DNA from: Enterobacter cancerogenus
GTDB lineage: Bacteria; Pseudomonadota; Gammaproteobacteria; Enterobacterales; Enterobacteriaceae
Reading direction: 5' to 3'
NCBI GenBank assembly: GCA_000773965.1
Contig: JRUP01000032.1
Span: 1-64,000, forward strand
DNA: 64,000 nt
Part shown: positions 26,160 through 37,358 of the stretch, in pieces
How the letters are laid out: each line of letters starts with the position of its first letter
Numbering within the stretch: the stretch's first letter is position 1
Translations under genes and position numbers: made by a program
The notes under the pieces: generated by a model
Told to the model about the DNA's origin: nothing
What the model saw: the letters and a program-made list of their open reading frames with translations, nothing else
Databases searched by the model: none

Positions 26160-27164
26160 ATGAAAACGTTAGGCGAATTCATCGTCGAGAAGCAACACGA
26201 CTTTCCACACGCCACAGGTGAACTGACGGCGCTGATTTCCTCCATTAAGCTCGGAGCCAAGATTATCCACCGCGACATCAACAAAGCGGGTCTGGTGGAT
26301 ATCCTCGGTGCCAGCGGCGTGGAAAACGTGCAGGGCGAACAGCAGATGAAGCTGGACCTCTTCGCGAATGAAAAACTGAAAGCTGCCCTGAAAGCGCGTG
26401 GTGTGGTTGCCGGTATCGCTTCCGAAGAAGAAGATGAGTTCGTCATCTTTGAAGGCTCAGAAGACGGTAAATACGTGGTGTTGATGGATCCGCTGGACGG
26501 CTCTTCCAACATCGACGTGAACGTTTCCGTCGGCACCATCTTCTCCATCTACCACCGCATCAGTGAGCCGGGTACGCCGATCACCGAAGCTGACTTTATG
26601 CAGCCGGGCAACAAGCAGGTTGCGGCCGGTTACGTGGTTTACGGTTCTTCCACCATGATGGTTTACACCACCGGTGTGGGCGTGCATGCGTTTACATACG
26701 ATCCGTCACTGGGCGTGTTCTGTCTGAGCCATGAGCGCATGACCTTCCCGGAGAAAGGCTACACCTACTCCATCAACGAAGGTAACTACATTCGCTTCCC
26801 GCAGGGCGTGAAGAAATACCTGAAGTTCTGTCAGGAAGAGGATATCGCCACCAAGCGCCCATACACCTCGCGCTACATCGGTTCACTGGTGGCAGACTTC
26901 CACCGTAACCTGCTGAAAGGCGGTATTTACCTCTATCCAAGCACCGCCAGCCACCCGAAAGGTAAGCTGCGTCTGCTGTATGAGTGCAACCCAATGGCAT
27001 TCCTGGCGGAACAAGCCGGTGGTAAAGCCAGCGATGGTGCCAACCGTATCCTCGACATCCAGCCTGAAACCCTGCACCAACGTTGCCCGTTCTTCTGCGG
27101 TAACGATGCGATGGTGGATGACGTTGAGCGCTTTATGCGTGAGTTCCCGGACAGCCACGAATAA
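26160..27164 (+). CDS. fbp: Fructose-1,6-bisphosphatase class I
   Basis: 334 residues, near identical to E. coli Fbp. Metal-binding [19 protein letters not shown] and the substrate region are intact. Hydrolyses fructose-1,6-bisphosphate in gluconeogenesis. The start at 26160 follows AGGGA; the reading frame continues upstream to 26067, but without family similarity. Divergent from mpl. Confidence 0.96.
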   Translation: MKTLGEFIVEKQHDFPHATGELTALISSIKLGAKIIHRDINKAGLVDILGASGVENVQGEQQMKLDLFANEKLKAALKARGVVAGIASEEEDEFVIFEGSEDGKYVVLMDPLDGSSNIDVNVSVGTIFSIYHRISEPGTPITEADFMQPGNKQVAAGYVVYGSSTMMVYTTGVGVHAFTYDPSLGVFCLSHERMTFPEKGYTYSINEGNYIRFPQGVKKYLKFCQEEDIATKRPYTSRYIGSLVADFHRNLLKGGIYLYPSTASHPKGKLRLLYECNPMAFLAEQAGGKASDGANRILDIQPETLHQRCPFFCGNDAMVDDVERFMREFPDSHE

Positions 27165-27178
27165 GCTGATGTGATGTG

Positions 27179-27212
27179 AAAAAGCCCGCCAATAATGAGC
27201 GGGCTTTTTATT
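27179..27212 (+). terminator. Terminator after fbp
   Basis: AAAAAGCCCGC/GCGGGCTTTTT stem with TTTTT; also suited to stop the convergent small regulator gene on the other strand. Confidence 0.9.
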
Positions 27213-27215
27213 AGG

Positions 27216-27473
27216 TTATTTTCGCCGCTTTGCTTGCCGATCAATCAATTCACCCTGCGCGGAGTAGTAGCGGCTGGGCCAGATTTCATCGGGTGCGATG
27301 CCAATCGCTTCAGCAATCAGCCATTCGCCCCTGGGCCAGGGTCGGATTAAGGCATTGCCCAAAGTGGTCGAACACAACCCCGCTTCACGTGATACGGCGG
27401 CTAATGAAGTCCCTCTCTTGCGTAAGGCGGCAATAATATCGGCCTGATGCCAGTCCTGCTTGCTTTCACCCAC
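27216..27473 (-). CDS. Ner/Nlp-like (SfsB-type) HTH protein
   Basis: 85 residues from the GTG at 27473, which has AAGGAG six bases upstream; a longer ATG start at 27539 would place it across the operator region. Core QADIIAALRKRGTSLAAVSREAGL followed by GEWLIAEAIGIAPDEIWPSRY is the Ner/Nlp fold of phage Mu Ner and host Nlp, used for transcriptional repression or sugar-fermentation stimulation. Faces an XRE-type gene across paired operators. Confidence 0.8.
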   Translation of the reverse strand: MGESKQDWHQADIIAALRKRGTSLAAVSREAGLCSTTLGNALIRPWPRGEWLIAEAIGIAPDEIWPSRYYSAQGELIDRQAKRRK

Positions 27474-27491
27474 GTCACTCTCCTTAGTTCT

Positions 27492-27511
27492 CGTTATAGG
27501 TTGCCATAACG
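27492..27511. promoter_or_regulatory. Dyad CGTTAT-N8-ATAACG between the two small regulators
   Basis: Inverted repeat centred 28 bases before the Ner-like GTG start. A different sequence from the two CTACG-type repeats beside it, so possibly bound by the other regulator. Confidence 0.5.
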
Positions 27512-27514
27512 ATA

Positions 27515-27563
27515 CTACGTTACTCGTAGTATCTGACAAGCAGCAAATCTACGATTCTCGTAG
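27515..27563. promoter_or_regulatory. Two copies of a CTACG-N5-CGTAG operator
   Basis: CTACGTTACTCGTAG (27515-27529) and CTACGATTCTCGTAG (27549-27563) share 13 of 15 bases, are palindromic at both ends and start 34 bases apart. The first is embedded in a 9-bp perfect stem GATACTACG/CGTAGTATC. They directly precede the XRE-type gene. Confidence 0.65.
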
Positions 27564-27565
27564 GC

Positions 27566-27855
27566 ATGAAACCGACCTCTTCCCTGCAAAAACCTTCTGT
27601 AGACGCCTGAAACAGGTGCGTCTGGTGAAGGGTTTTTCGCAAAAAGGGTTAGGGATTGCCGCTGGCATTGAAGAATTTTCCGCCAGTGCGCGCATCAATC
27701 GTTATGAAGTCGGTGTGCATCAGCCCGATTTACTGACGCTGCAACTGCTGGCGAAAGCGCTGGAGATCCCCGCCGCCTATTTTCTGGCTGAAGATGACCA
27801 ATTAGCAGACATGATCCTGCGCTTTGCTGAAGAGATAAGTAGCAACGCGCCATAA
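27566..27855 (+). CDS. XRE-family HTH regulator, start interrupted by a probable frameshift
   Basis: The HTH domain (FCRRLKQVRLVKGFSQ to YFLAEDDQLADMIL) is complete in the frame that ends at 27855. That frame has no ATG or supported start; its first possible codon is a TTG at 27460 inside the divergent gene. An ATG at 27566 begins MKPTSSLQK in the neighbouring frame and would join the domain if the A-run at 27588-27592 had one more A. Either a -1 frameshift mutation, slippage, a sequencing error or an unusual start. Likely binds the CTACG repeats. Confidence 0.55.
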
Positions 27856-27872
27856 GCACGTTGCACCTGTTT

Positions 27873-29435
27873 TTACGCGGCGACGACGCGGAACTGCGCC
27901 ATTGATTCCTGCAACTGCTGTGACTGCGCTTCCAGCGACTGCGTGGCGGCGCTGGCTTCTTCCACCAGCGCGGCGTTTTGCTGTGCGGCTTCATCCATCT
28001 GTGTCACCGCCAGGTTCACCTGCTCAATCCCACGACTTTGCTCTTCTGAAGCAATCGAGATCTCTTTCATCAGTGAGGTCACTCGCATCACTTCGCTGGA
28101 GATCTCATCCATGGTTTCACCAGCGCGCGTTGCCATGTCACTGCCCTCTTTGACGCGCGTCTGCGATTCACTGATCAACTCACGAATCTCTTTGGCGGCG
28201 GTCGCACTGCGGCCAGCCAGCGTACGCACTTCGTTGGCGACCACGGCGAAGCCACGGCCCTGCTCGCCAGCACGCGCGGCTTCCACCGAGGCGTTCAGGG
28301 CGAGGATATTGGTCTGGAAGGCGATACCATCAATCACGCTGAGGATGTCGCCGATGCGGTTAGAGCTTTGCGTAATCTCCTGCATCTTCTCCATCACATA
28401 GCCCACCACTTCCGCACCGCGATCGGCGCTGGTCGAGACATTGCTGGCCAGTTGATTGGCCTGCTGAGCGTTACTGGCGTTAAGACGGACGGTGGCGGTC
28501 AGTTGCTCCATGCTGGCGGCCGTTTGCTCCAGCGAAGCAGCAGACTCTTCGGTACGCTGCGACAGATGCACAGTGCCCGCCGCCAGTTCACGGCTGCCCA
28601 CATCAATCTGCATGCTGGCTTCACGCACCTGGCTCACCGAATCACGCAGCGCCATCTGCATATCGGAAAGGGCCTGATTCAGGCGACCAATTTCATTTTT
28701 GCCTGCGGCAGGTAAAGGCTGCGAGAGATCGCCCGCCGCAATCTGTTCCAGATGTAGGATTGCGTTGTCCAAAGGACGCAGCAGCGAGCGACGCAACAAC
28801 TGCCAGGCCAGTACGATCAGCAGCAGTGTCAGTACCATCACCACGCCAATCATCACCTTCATCCGGACTTCGTTGTCAGCCGCCTGCTTGAGGCGTGCCG
28901 CAGAGACTTCATCGGCGTAAATACTGAAATCATTCACCGCCTTTGAATAGTTTGCTGCCAGCTGTGATTGTTTGCCTTCCAGCACCTGATAGTACTCATC
29001 GGTGTACTGTTTTTTTAAGGCATCCATCATGGGCGTGATGCCTTCTTTATCGTAGACGTTGTAGGTCGCCACAATCGCATCGGCCAGAGTTTTACCATGC
29101 GCTGTTACGGTGCCTGCATCGACAAATGCTTTGAGGAACTGGTGAGAACTGTCCACTGCGGCTTGCGCCTGCTGCGTGACTTTGGCGCCGTCATCCAGCA
29201 GACCAATTTCGATCTTACGAACGGCCAGCGCCGCATTGGCGCGGGCGCGCATTAAATCTGAACGGCTTTGGTAGAGCTTGTTGAGTTCAATCCCCTGAAT
29301 GCGGTTCAGCGCATCCAGAGATTGATTTCCAGCATTAATGGCATAGATGCCCATGGCGCTGACGGCTAACAGCATCACCGTCATGATGGCCAACAACGCA
29401 AGTAAAGCGGTACGTATTGATAGTTGTCTGATCAT
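27873..29435 (-). CDS. Methyl-accepting chemotaxis protein, Tar/Tsr-like
   Basis: 520 residues: TM1 about 8-30, periplasmic four-helix ligand domain about 31-185, TM2 about 188-210, HAMP, then the signalling hairpin with [22 protein letters not shown]. The C-terminus ends FRVVAA without the NWETF pentapeptide, so CheR/CheB tethering is absent. The ATG at 29435 follows GGGA. Transcribed from a FliA promoter at 29491-29518. Ligand unknown. Confidence 0.9.
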   Translation of the reverse strand: MIRQLSIRTALLALLAIMTVMLLAVSAMGIYAINAGNQSLDALNRIQGIELNKLYQSRSDLMRARANAALAVRKIEIGLLDDGAKVTQQAQAAVDSSHQFLKAFVDAGTVTAHGKTLADAIVATYNVYDKEGITPMMDALKKQYTDEYYQVLEGKQSQLAANYSKAVNDFSIYADEVSAARLKQAADNEVRMKVMIGVVMVLTLLLIVLAWQLLRRSLLRPLDNAILHLEQIAAGDLSQPLPAAGKNEIGRLNQALSDMQMALRDSVSQVREASMQIDVGSRELAAGTVHLSQRTEESAASLEQTAASMEQLTATVRLNASNAQQANQLASNVSTSADRGAEVVGYVMEKMQEITQSSNRIGDILSVIDGIAFQTNILALNASVEAARAGEQGRGFAVVANEVRTLAGRSATAAKEIRELISESQTRVKEGSDMATRAGETMDEISSEVMRVTSLMKEISIASEEQSRGIEQVNLAVTQMDEAAQQNAALVEEASAATQSLEAQSQQLQESMAQFRVVAA

Positions 29436-29490
29436 GATCATTCCCGTGTGTATGAAAAGGCAGAACTCCACTGGCCCTAAAACGGAGAGA

Positions 29491-29518
29491 TTATCGGCAG
29501 CTGGTCGCAGAAACTTTA
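29491..29518 (-). promoter_or_regulatory. Sigma-28 (FliA) promoter of the chemoreceptor gene
   Basis: On the minus strand TAAAG-N15-GCCGATAA, an exact match to the flagellar class 3 consensus, 56 bases before the start codon. Confidence 0.9.
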
Positions 29519-29600
29519 TCCAATGTTGATGGTCAATCTGCCGACGTTCGCTTACCCTTCAGCTTTTCTGAAGTCCGCTGCGCAAAAATGAAGGAATGAA

Positions 29601-30017
29601 ATGATGAAAAAGTGGCTCCCGATTGCCTGTCTGTTCGCCAGTAGTATGGTTATGGCGCAGACGCATCCGCTCGACCAGCAGCTGCAGCAGTGTCTGGACA
29701 AGGAATCCAGCACCGCGGGCATGTCTCAGTGCTACGGCAGCGCCAATAAGGCCTGGGATAAAGAGATGAATATGCAGTACAACCAGATGATGAAAAAATT
29801 AACTGGCGAACCTAAAGACAAATTACGTGCTGCCCAACGCGCGTGGCTGGCCTATCGCGATAGCTGGATGGAGGCCAGCCGCAGCTATTTTGTGAGTCGC
29901 CAGGGCAGCATGGCAGCCCTTTCCATCGGGGCTCAGGGCGTTAATCTGGTGCGGAACCAGGCTTTAATGTTGCAATCAATGAACAAAGGCAGTTGCGCCA
30001 ATCCCGATGATTGTTGA
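29601..30017 (+). CDS. Secreted LprI-like (DUF1311) protein
   Basis: 138 residues with a signal peptide cut near SSMVMA|QTH. The DUF1311/LprI core (CLDKES.. [17 protein letters not shown], and [18 protein letters not shown]) is clear, with cysteines likely forming disulfides. Related proteins inhibit lysozyme. ATG at 29601 or 29604; both lie behind AAGGA. Accessory position between fbp and ppa. Confidence 0.8.
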   Translation: MMKKWLPIACLFASSMVMAQTHPLDQQLQQCLDKESSTAGMSQCYGSANKAWDKEMNMQYNQMMKKLTGEPKDKLRAAQRAWLAYRDSWMEASRSYFVSRQGSMAALSIGAQGVNLVRNQALMLQSMNKGSCANPDDC

Positions 30018-30088
30018 TAAATGGTGGCGTTAAAAAAACGTCAGCGCAGGCACTGACCTGCGCATCCATCCATCTTCAGGGAGAAAAC

Positions 30089-30538
30089 ATGGCTGCTTAT
30101 GCCTCTACCATCATTCTGGTCTGCCTCGCCGTCCTGAGCTATTTCGTTCATAACAGTGCCGTAACTATTTCCATTCTGATCCTGCTCGCCATTAAGCTGA
30201 CACCGCTGTCGCAGTTCTTCCCCTATGTGGAAAAACAGGGCATTCAGATCGGTATTATTATTCTAACTGTCGCAGTGATGGCGCCACTGGCAAGTGGGAC
30301 GTTGCCCACTTCATCCTTGCTGAAGTCATTTGCTAACTGGCAATCGATCGTGGCGATCATTGTCGGGGTGTTTGTTGCCTGGCTGGGCGGACGCGGCGTC
30401 AGTTTTATGAGCGTGCAGCCATCAGTGATTGGTGGATTGTTAATCGGCACCGTGATTGGCGTGGCGTTTTTCCGTGGTGTGCCGGTCGGACCACTGATTG
30501 CTGCAGGGATTGTCTCGCTGTTTGTCACCGCGAAGTAG
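30089..30538 (+). CDS. yeaL: DUF441 family membrane protein, YeaL-like
   Basis: 149 residues with four hydrophobic helices, matching UPF0756/DUF441 (YeaL, 148 residues). The ATG at 30089 follows AGGGAGA. Function unknown. In E. coli yeaL lies at another locus, so the placement here differs. Confidence 0.82.
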   Translation: MAAYASTIILVCLAVLSYFVHNSAVTISILILLAIKLTPLSQFFPYVEKQGIQIGIIILTVAVMAPLASGTLPTSSLLKSFANWQSIVAIIVGVFVAWLGGRGVSFMSVQPSVIGGLLIGTVIGVAFFRGVPVGPLIAAGIVSLFVTAK

Positions 30539-30594
30539 GCCGTTGGAGCATTCCGAAACGCCAAAAAGGGGGCATACTTTCAGAGTCAGTTGGC

Positions 30595-30600
30595 TATAAT
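30595..30600 (+). promoter_or_regulatory. -10 element of ppa
   Basis: Perfect TATAAT in TTGGCTATAATAGCC, 38 bases before the ppa start. No good -35 is seen at 16-18 bases upstream; the TGGC before it may act as an extended region. Confidence 0.5.
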
Positions 30601-30638
30601 AGCCGTCACTCAACATACGACCAATGAAGGAAAGCCAG

Positions 30639-31169
30639 ATGAGTTTGAACCAGGTGCCTGCAGGTAAAGAACTGCCAGAAGATATCTATGTCGTTATCGA
30701 GATCCCAGCTAACGCCGATCCGATCAAATATGAAGTGGACAAAGAGTCTGGCGCCCTGTTTGTAGACCGTTTCATGTCTACCGCCATGTTCTATCCGTGC
30801 AACTACGGTTACATCAACCACACCCTGTCTCTGGATGGTGATCCGGTTGACGTGCTGGTACCAACCCCGTATCCGCTGGTGCCGGGCTCAGTGATTCGCT
30901 GCCGTCCAGTTGGCGTGCTGAAAATGACCGACGAGTCTGGCGAAGATGCCAAACTGGTTGCGGTTCCGCATACCAAACTGAGCAAAGAATACGATCACAT
31001 CAAAGATGTGAACGACCTGCCAGAACTGCTGAAAGCGCAGATCACCCACTTCTTCGAGCACTACAAAGATCTGGAAAAAGGCAAATGGGTAAAAGTTGAC
31101 GGCTGGGACAACGCTGAAGCGGCCAAAGCTGAAATCATCTCTTCTTACGAGCGCGCACAGAAGAAATAA
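30639..31169 (+). CDS. ppa: Inorganic pyrophosphatase
   Basis: 176 residues, family I. Active-site DGDPVDVLV with the metal-binding aspartates and the [15 protein letters not shown]-terminal block are intact. Hydrolyses pyrophosphate and drives biosynthesis. ATG at 30639 behind AAGGAAA matches E. coli; five upstream codons are in frame but not part of the protein. Confidence 0.97.
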   Translation: MSLNQVPAGKELPEDIYVVIEIPANADPIKYEVDKESGALFVDRFMSTAMFYPCNYGYINHTLSLDGDPVDVLVPTPYPLVPGSVIRCRPVGVLKMTDESGEDAKLVAVPHTKLSKEYDHIKDVNDLPELLKAQITHFFEHYKDLEKGKWVKVDGWDNAEAAKAEIISSYERAQKK

Positions 31170-31193
31170 TCTTCTCTGCCTCGCAAGCATAAA

Positions 31194-31226
31194 AAAACAC
31201 CGTCCAATGGACGGTGTTTTTATTTA
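31194..31226. terminator. Bidirectional terminator between ppa and ytfP
   Basis: AAAAAACACCGTCC / GGACGGTGTTTTT with a three-base loop and T/A-runs on both sides; serves the convergent genes ppa and ytfP. Confidence 0.92.
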
Positions 31227-31577
31227 TGCCTCGGGTGCGTCGTCGCGCTTTAGCCAGTCACCGCTCGCAATGCGGGTGCGACCCGCAATCGAACGCTGAT
31301 AGACATACAGCCAGGCACTGCCGTAAGGCGTCTGGATGAGTTGGCGTTTGTATTCGCCATTCTTGGTGCGCAAGGCATCGAGTTCGCCCAGCGTGCTGGC
31401 GTCGATGCGATACACTTCGCAGAAGACGGTTCCCTCATCTTCAACGACGCCCGGGTAGTGACCCAGATTGTAGAGCGCAAACCCTTCAATCTGATGGTCG
31501 CCGAGCCATTGCGCATTCGTCATCCAGTGACTGTTTCCCTGTTTGCGCCGTAAACTGCCGTAGACAATTATTCGCAT
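31224..31577 (-). CDS. ytfP: Gamma-glutamylcyclotransferase-like protein YtfP
   Basis: 117 residues, GGCT/AIG2-like fold with the N-terminal YGSLRRKQGN substrate loop and the catalytic glutamate region. Usually found as the third gene behind tamA-tamB, as here, two bases after tamB. Function in vivo not settled. Confidence 0.92.
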   Translation of the reverse strand: MRIIVYGSLRRKQGNSHWMTNAQWLGDHQIEGFALYNLGHYPGVVEDEGTVFCEVYRIDASTLGELDALRTKNGEYKRQLIQTPYGSAWLYVYQRSIAGRTRIASGDWLKRDDAPEA

Positions 31578-31579
31578 TG

Positions 31580-34500
31580 CTAAAACTCAAACTGATAGAG
31601 CAAATCCAGTGCCTGATCGAGACCGGACACGGCTTCCAAATAGAGTTTGGGCATCAGGCGGTAACGCAAGGTTAACGTCGCCAGTGAATCAAATATGCCA
31701 ACACCGTATTTTACTTGTAGACCCGGCAGTACATAACCGCTCACCTGCACCTGCTGGCTGTCGCCTACACCGGTGGTATCAAGCGCGAGGTTACTGACGC
31801 CGAATGTCTCGCCGATTTTACCCATAACCTGACCACTTTGTGCAACCCCTAACCCCACAAGTGCTGAAGTTAATGCATTACTGTCGCCATCACTGCTGAG
31901 TCCCTGACCGCGCAATAAGTAAGAGAGCGCTTCCTGCTGCGACATGGCGGGATCGGAGAACACCTCGACTTTCGGTTCATCGGCCAGGCCGGTGACGCGA
32001 ATACCGGCGGTGACATCATCTTCGGTGGCTTCCGGGTTACGTATCGCTTCAAGGTTAACGTACGGCTGATCTGGCGGCCCGGCAAACTGCAACTCGCCTT
32101 TACGCACAATCAGATCCTGCCCGTAAGCGTGGAAGCGGCCATCAGGAATGTTGATCTGCCCGTTTAAGCCGAGACCGGTTTTATCCTGCACCAGTTTGAG
32201 ATCGCCATTCAGTTTGGCTTTCAAACCAAACGCCGACAGCCGCACATCGTTGCCGACGTGGATCACCAGGTTGCTGTTGATCGGGATGGCGGCGGTTTTT
32301 GGCTGAATCGGCTTGAGATTCTGATCCAGCATCACTTCATCCGACGAGACACCGGTGGCGCTTTCCGGCACTTCCTGCACTGTGATGCGCGCCCACGGAA
32401 TATCCACTTTGCCATCCAGATTAAACGCGGCTGGCGTGGCTTCAAACACCAGATCTGGCGAGACATCCATACGCACCATCGGTGGCACGGTGACACGAAT
32501 CCTGTTGCCCTGCGCGGTGATGCGCGCACGCCAGTTATCCAGCTGACTCCAGTCGGCATTGCCGCCCAGATTGAGGTTGCCCTGCGTGGTCTGCAGCAAG
32601 CCGTTGAGCGTGGAACTCATGCCATTGAACACCATGTTCAGGTTGGCTGAGGTAAGCGTAACCGGCATAAAACTCGCCAGCACATTCACATCGCTCAGCC
32701 CCAACTGGCCAAACACCTGCGGCTGTTGCAGCGTACCACCAAGTCGCAGGGCGCTGTTGAGGTTGCCTTTAATCTTTTCACCCTGCATCAACGCCGGGTT
32801 GAACATCGCCAGCGACAGATTGCTGATACCGATATTACCTGACAGCTGGCGACGGGTTTGCGGATCGGCAATCTGCACATTACCGCTCAGCTGGCCGTTG
32901 TTGACAATGTGAATCAGCCAATCGAGTTGGGCACGACCGTTGCGCATCGCGGCATTCAGATTAAGCGTGTCAAAGGCGATCGGCAGCGTGTTGCCCTGCA
33001 CGTCTTGTTCGACTTTCACGCCGTTACCTTTCAGCGAGACCGTACCGGTTGGCAGCGCGCCGTCGGCGGTCCAGTTCACACGCGCATCCCCACTGAATAC
33101 GCCATTAAGCTTGGTGGCATCCGTGAGGAAAGGTTTGATCATCGCCAGATCAAAGCGGTTCAGCACCACATGGGCGTGACCGCTGGCCCCGGCTTCAATC
33201 GGCTCCGGTACACACAGCTGGGCATTCGGGTTCTGCCAGCAGTGTGGCCCGATAGTGGCGGTCTGCTTAGTGTTGAGGTAATCAATCGCCATCGCACGCG
33301 TCAGACGCCATTCGCCCACCGGGGTATCAAAGTGGGTGTTGTTGAGATTGCCCTGCCAGCGTTCAGTTTTGCGATCAAAGCTGCCGTTGAGTGCCAACTG
33401 GCCGGAGACCGGCTCGCCCTGCACGTTCAGCTTGAGCTGATGCTGCTTCTCGTTGCCGTCCGCATTCAGCGTCAACAGATTGATCTTCAGCGCGTCCTGT
33501 TGCAGTTGCTCAACGCGCAGCTGCAGCTTACCGGCGATCTGATCGCTGGATTTCACATCTCCTTCCAGCGCCACACGACGAATCTGCAGTTGCTGCCAGC
33601 GCAAGCCGGTTGCAGTGAGATCGGCCAGTAGCTGCGGTGCCTGCAAGGTGCCGCGTGCTTTTACCGTGCCTTTCGCCACGCCGCCGAGTCCCGGCAGTGC
33701 GTTATCCAGGTGCGGCGCATCAATATTGGCATCCAGGTTGAGCGTGTCGCCCAGTTCACCTTTCACGTCCAAATGGTTGCGGCCCAGCGCGATATTAATG
33801 CCCGGGATTTTCCACTGGTTATAGCTGTTGCCGGTGAGTGAGCCATTGGCGCTGACGGCGTTCTGCTTCACGTTCCCTTTCAGCTCCAGCTGCGGCACGC
33901 TGAGCTGCCAACTGCCGCCGTACAGGCTGCCACGTGTGGCAATTTTGCCGTCGAGTTTGGCAGGCCAGTCCGGGTACTGTTTGGCGGTGTTGATGCCGGA
34001 GAGCGTCAGTTCACTGCGCCAGCTGATGGCTTTGCTCCAGTCCACCAGCGCGGTTAAATCAACGTTACCCTGCAGTGCCGCCACGCGCAGCTTGTCCAGA
34101 CTGAACTGCTGCACGTTGCCTTTGCCGTCGAGCGAGATGGTCGCCGGCGGCACCGCTTCGCCTTTCACAGCGGTGCGCAGTGACATCACATAATCAGTGG
34201 CTTTACCTTTGAACTGATAATCGAGGTTATCCGCCTGATACTGCACCGGGCCGGTAAGCGGCCAGCGCAATTCCGGGCTGGTGAGTTTCAGTGACAGTGG
34301 CAGACCCGCCACTGCCGGTTGTGCTGCGGCATCCAACTGTGCGCGGACCGGGCCCGAGAGATTCAGCCCCAGCTTCAGTTCTTCACGCATCGCACCGCTA
34401 AGGTTCATTTTGATCTTCTCGCCCTTGATCGGATCGAGATTCAGCGATCCATTCAGCGCAAAATTCACTGGCCAGTTATCCGCCAGTTGCGCATCACCGC

Positions 34501-35350
34501 TGGCATTCACCTGCCCTTGCGGTGAATCGATGTCAAAGGTTTCTAACTGAAGATGGCGGTCAGCGGTTTTGGCTTTCAGCAACAGACGGGTAATCGACAC
34601 ATCGGTATCGCCGGTCAGACGCAGCTGTTCGCCGAGCAGCTCCTGAACGGTAATATCCAGCGGCAGCTGGAAGTCAGGCAGTTCGGGTAACAGCGGTTTG
34701 GCAAACATCTCTTGCAGCGTTTCACCCAAGGGTTTCTCATCCGGCTGCGGCTGTTGCACTTTCGGCTGCACCACTTGCTCATCAACCACTTTCGCCGCCT
34801 TCGGCAGCGCTATTAGCAGGCTTTGAATATGCGTTGGGGTTAACGTCAGCGCGCGACCCTGCCAGTTGAGGCCGGTAGTAAAGTCCAGCAACGAGATGGA
34901 TGTGTCATCCACTTTAACGTTGATGTTATGCAGCCCGACCTTGCTCAGCGTTATCGGATACGGCGTGGTCAGGTTGGTGCTACCGCTCTCTTCCTGCGGC
35001 GGTGGTGCAGTGGCCGGGGCCATTTTCTTGCTGTCGACCACCACGCTGACATCCTGCAAGCCGATGTCATTCACGCACACCGACGAGTGCAGCAGGCAGT
35101 TCAGGTTGAGCGCCAAATGGAAGCGTCCAGCATCCACGCTGACGCCCGGCATCTCATACTTCACCCCACTCAGCGTCAGATCGCGCCAGCCACCTTCGAC
35201 TTTGTTTATAGATAAACCAGGCACCCAGCGATCGGCACCTTTCAGCACCAGATGCAATCCGGGTGTAGTACCAATCAGAAACGCCACGCTGCCAAACAGC
35301 ACCACCAAAAAAATACCGAATCCAATCAGGACCTTTTTCCACAGCTTCAT
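31580..35350 (-). CDS. tamB: Translocation and assembly module protein TamB
   Basis: 1256 residues. N-terminal signal-anchor helix (about 7-28), a very long beta-taco body of repeated strands, and the DUF490 C-terminal domain that contacts TamA. TamB bridges the two membranes and carries phospholipids to the outer membrane and helps autotransporter assembly. Start overlaps the tamA stop by four bases. Confidence 0.95.
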   Translation of the reverse strand: MKLWKKVLIGFGIFLVVLFGSVAFLIGTTPGLHLVLKGADRWVPGLSINKVEGGWRDLTLSGVKYEMPGVSVDAGRFHLALNLNCLLHSSVCVNDIGLQDVSVVVDSKKMAPATAPPPQEESGSTNLTTPYPITLSKVGLHNINVKVDDTSISLLDFTTGLNWQGRALTLTPTHIQSLLIALPKAAKVVDEQVVQPKVQQPQPDEKPLGETLQEMFAKPLLPELPDFQLPLDITVQELLGEQLRLTGDTDVSITRLLLKAKTADRHLQLETFDIDSPQGQVNASGDAQLADNWPVNFALNGSLNLDPIKGEKIKMNLSGAMREELKLGLNLSGPVRAQLDAAAQPAVAGLPLSLKLTSPELRWPLTGPVQYQADNLDYQFKGKATDYVMSLRTAVKGEAVPPATISLDGKGNVQQFSLDKLRVAALQGNVDLTALVDWSKAISWRSELTLSGINTAKQYPDWPAKLDGKIATRGSLYGGSWQLSVPQLELKGNVKQNAVSANGSLTGNSYNQWKIPGINIALGRNHLDVKGELGDTLNLDANIDAPHLDNALPGLGGVAKGTVKARGTLQAPQLLADLTATGLRWQQLQIRRVALEGDVKSSDQIAGKLQLRVEQLQQDALKINLLTLNADGNEKQHQLKLNVQGEPVSGQLALNGSFDRKTERWQGNLNNTHFDTPVGEWRLTRAMAIDYLNTKQTATIGPHCWQNPNAQLCVPEPIEAGASGHAHVVLNRFDLAMIKPFLTDATKLNGVFSGDARVNWTADGALPTGTVSLKGNGVKVEQDVQGNTLPIAFDTLNLNAAMRNGRAQLDWLIHIVNNGQLSGNVQIADPQTRRQLSGNIGISNLSLAMFNPALMQGEKIKGNLNSALRLGGTLQQPQVFGQLGLSDVNVLASFMPVTLTSANLNMVFNGMSSTLNGLLQTTQGNLNLGGNADWSQLDNWRARITAQGNRIRVTVPPMVRMDVSPDLVFEATPAAFNLDGKVDIPWARITVQEVPESATGVSSDEVMLDQNLKPIQPKTAAIPINSNLVIHVGNDVRLSAFGLKAKLNGDLKLVQDKTGLGLNGQINIPDGRFHAYGQDLIVRKGELQFAGPPDQPYVNLEAIRNPEATEDDVTAGIRVTGLADEPKVEVFSDPAMSQQEALSYLLRGQGLSSDGDSNALTSALVGLGVAQSGQVMGKIGETFGVSNLALDTTGVGDSQQVQVSGYVLPGLQVKYGVGIFDSLATLTLRYRLMPKLYLEAVSGLDQALDLLYQFEF

Positions 35351-37086
35351 AGTTCAGGCCCCAGTCCTACATAGAATTGCAAACCATGTTCCTTGTCATC
35401 GCCAATCGGCCGCGCGATATCAAACTTAATCGGCCCCACCGGAGAAGCCCAGCGCACCCCGACACCGGCACCGGTTTTAAAATCACTCTGTTTGATGTCG
35501 TTCACTGCTTCACCGGAATCGATAAACACCGCGCCCCACCACTTACCGGTCACGTTGTATTGATACTCCAGCGAGCCGGTGGCCATTTTGGAGGCACCGG
35601 TCAGTTTGCCGTCACTGTCGCGTGGCGAGACATCTTTGTATTTATAGCCGCGAATACTGCGGTCGCCCCCGGCGAAGAAGCGCAGATCCGGCGGAACTTT
35701 GTCGAAGTCGTTGGTCTCGATCCAGCCCAGGTTACCGCGTACCACAAAGCGATTTTTGTCGCCCAGCATACGGATCCAGACGTTTTGCGCCTGCAGGATC
35801 AGGAAGTCGACATCCGATCCCCAGGTGGTATCAGAGACATCCACCGAGTAGCGCTGCGAGTCACCCCAGGTCGGCATCAAACCGCCACGTGAACGGGTGC
35901 GGCTCAGGCTCACGCCCGGATAGAGCAGCATAGTGGTGTTGGTGACGCTACCCTGGGTAAAGTGATCCAGACTCCACTTCAGGTTTACCGCACGCTGCCA
36001 GCCGGAACTGCTGTCCCAGTTACGCGACACGCCCAGCGTGGTGGTATCGGCTTTGGTGTCGTTGAGATCGGTACGCTTCAAACCACCGGAGAAGGTGTAA
36101 TACTGCTCCAACGGGCTTTTCAGCAAGGGCACTTTATAGCTGAGATCGAGCTGTTGTTCAGGTGCGGAAATATAGGAGCTGGCGGTGAGGCTGTGGCCGC
36201 TGCTGTTAATCCACGGCTTTTTCCACGTGCCTTTCAGGCGCGGGCCGACATCGGTGGAATAGCCCACACCGGCTTCGATGGTGTTTTCAACGCGTGGCGA
36301 AACGGCAGCATTCAGCGGCAGCACTTTGGTCTGGCGACCTTTGTCGAATTCCGGGGCAACGACCACCGAGTTAAACCAGCCGGTGGCTGACAAGCGGCGG
36401 TTCAGTTCCGCTAAATCGCGCGAGCTGTAGGGATCGCCCTTTTTGAACGGCACAAGATTCCGCAGATAGGCTTCGTTGATTTGCGAGCCCTGGAAGCTGA
36501 CATCGCCAAAACGGTAGCGCGGGCCACTGTCGTAATCGATATCCCAGAATGCTTCGCGTCTTTCGACCGAAACGCCAAGCTGGCTTTGCTTAAAGTCACC
36601 GTCGAAGTAACCATTACGCAGTGCCAGGCTGGAGAAGCCATTTTTAAATGTGTCGTATTCGCCGTGATTGAGTTGGGTGCCGACTTTCGGCGTGCCCTGC
36701 TTCACCCAGGCTTTATAGTCATCATCGTTTTTCGCCGCACCTTCGACCACGATGTGACTGCCACCGATTTTCACCGGTTCGCCCGGCTTAACGTGGGCGA
36801 TCAGCACCGGTCGACCGCCCTGCGGCGGCGCGGGACGTGATTCGAAATCGATTTCGGGTTCGTAATAACCGAGTGCCCGCAAGCCTTCTTTAATCGCCTG
36901 CGAGACACGCGCCTGGAAGCGCCCATCACTCGACACTTCGTCAGTTCCAATGGTGGACAAGCGCGCCCTGACGTTCTTCTGTAAATCCCCGGTTAGCCCT
37001 TCCAGCTGCAAGCGCACTTTCGCTGCCTCAACGGCAGGTGCAGCAAGCAACAGGCTGGCCAAACAATAAATATGCAATCGCGGCAC
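35347..37086 (-). CDS. tamA: Translocation and assembly module BamA-like protein TamA
   Basis: 579 residues: signal peptide to about 21 (PAVEA|AKV), three POTRA domains (about 22-265) and a 16-strand barrel with the Omp85 motif [11 protein letters not shown] near residue 460. Works with TamB in the outer membrane. In E. coli msrA lies beside it; here no msrA is present. Confidence 0.95.
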   Translation of the reverse strand: MPRLHIYCLASLLLAAPAVEAAKVRLQLEGLTGDLQKNVRARLSTIGTDEVSSDGRFQARVSQAIKEGLRALGYYEPEIDFESRPAPPQGGRPVLIAHVKPGEPVKIGGSHIVVEGAAKNDDDYKAWVKQGTPKVGTQLNHGEYDTFKNGFSSLALRNGYFDGDFKQSQLGVSVERREAFWDIDYDSGPRYRFGDVSFQGSQINEAYLRNLVPFKKGDPYSSRDLAELNRRLSATGWFNSVVVAPEFDKGRQTKVLPLNAAVSPRVENTIEAGVGYSTDVGPRLKGTWKKPWINSSGHSLTASSYISAPEQQLDLSYKVPLLKSPLEQYYTFSGGLKRTDLNDTKADTTTLGVSRNWDSSSGWQRAVNLKWSLDHFTQGSVTNTTMLLYPGVSLSRTRSRGGLMPTWGDSQRYSVDVSDTTWGSDVDFLILQAQNVWIRMLGDKNRFVVRGNLGWIETNDFDKVPPDLRFFAGGDRSIRGYKYKDVSPRDSDGKLTGASKMATGSLEYQYNVTGKWWGAVFIDSGEAVNDIKQSDFKTGAGVGVRWASPVGPIKFDIARPIGDDKEHGLQFYVGLGPEL

Positions 37087-37358
37087 GCGTACTCCTGTTA
37101 ATAATGCCTGCCCCTTATTCCGCAGGGGCGCTATTTCTCATCGGAGGCTATCACCACCACTCGCTTACCCATCAGCATAGCCGCTCTTTTTGGCGGATGG
37201 CTGAGGAAAAATGGTCACTAAGCCAAATCATTTCCTATTGTCGGTAAATGGAGGTGGCGATACAACACCGAAGCCGCACTTCTGCGACTGAGGGGAGTGC
37301 ACTCGGATTATTCCGACCTCCTTGTGCGCGCCTCTGGCGGCGGCATAAGCGCTGCTGC
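37087..37358. other. Intergenic region beside tamA, no gene seen
   Basis: 272 bases between tamA and the ytfL promoter. ORFs here have no recognisable product. It must contain the tamA promoter. The place where msrA would be expected by comparison with E. coli. Confidence 0.5.

Noticed and set aside
35347..37086. Long ORFs opposite tamA, tamB, rnr, mpl, fbp, purA and hflK
   Set aside because: They are shadows in other frames of strongly conserved genes, with no ribosome sites or recognisable products.
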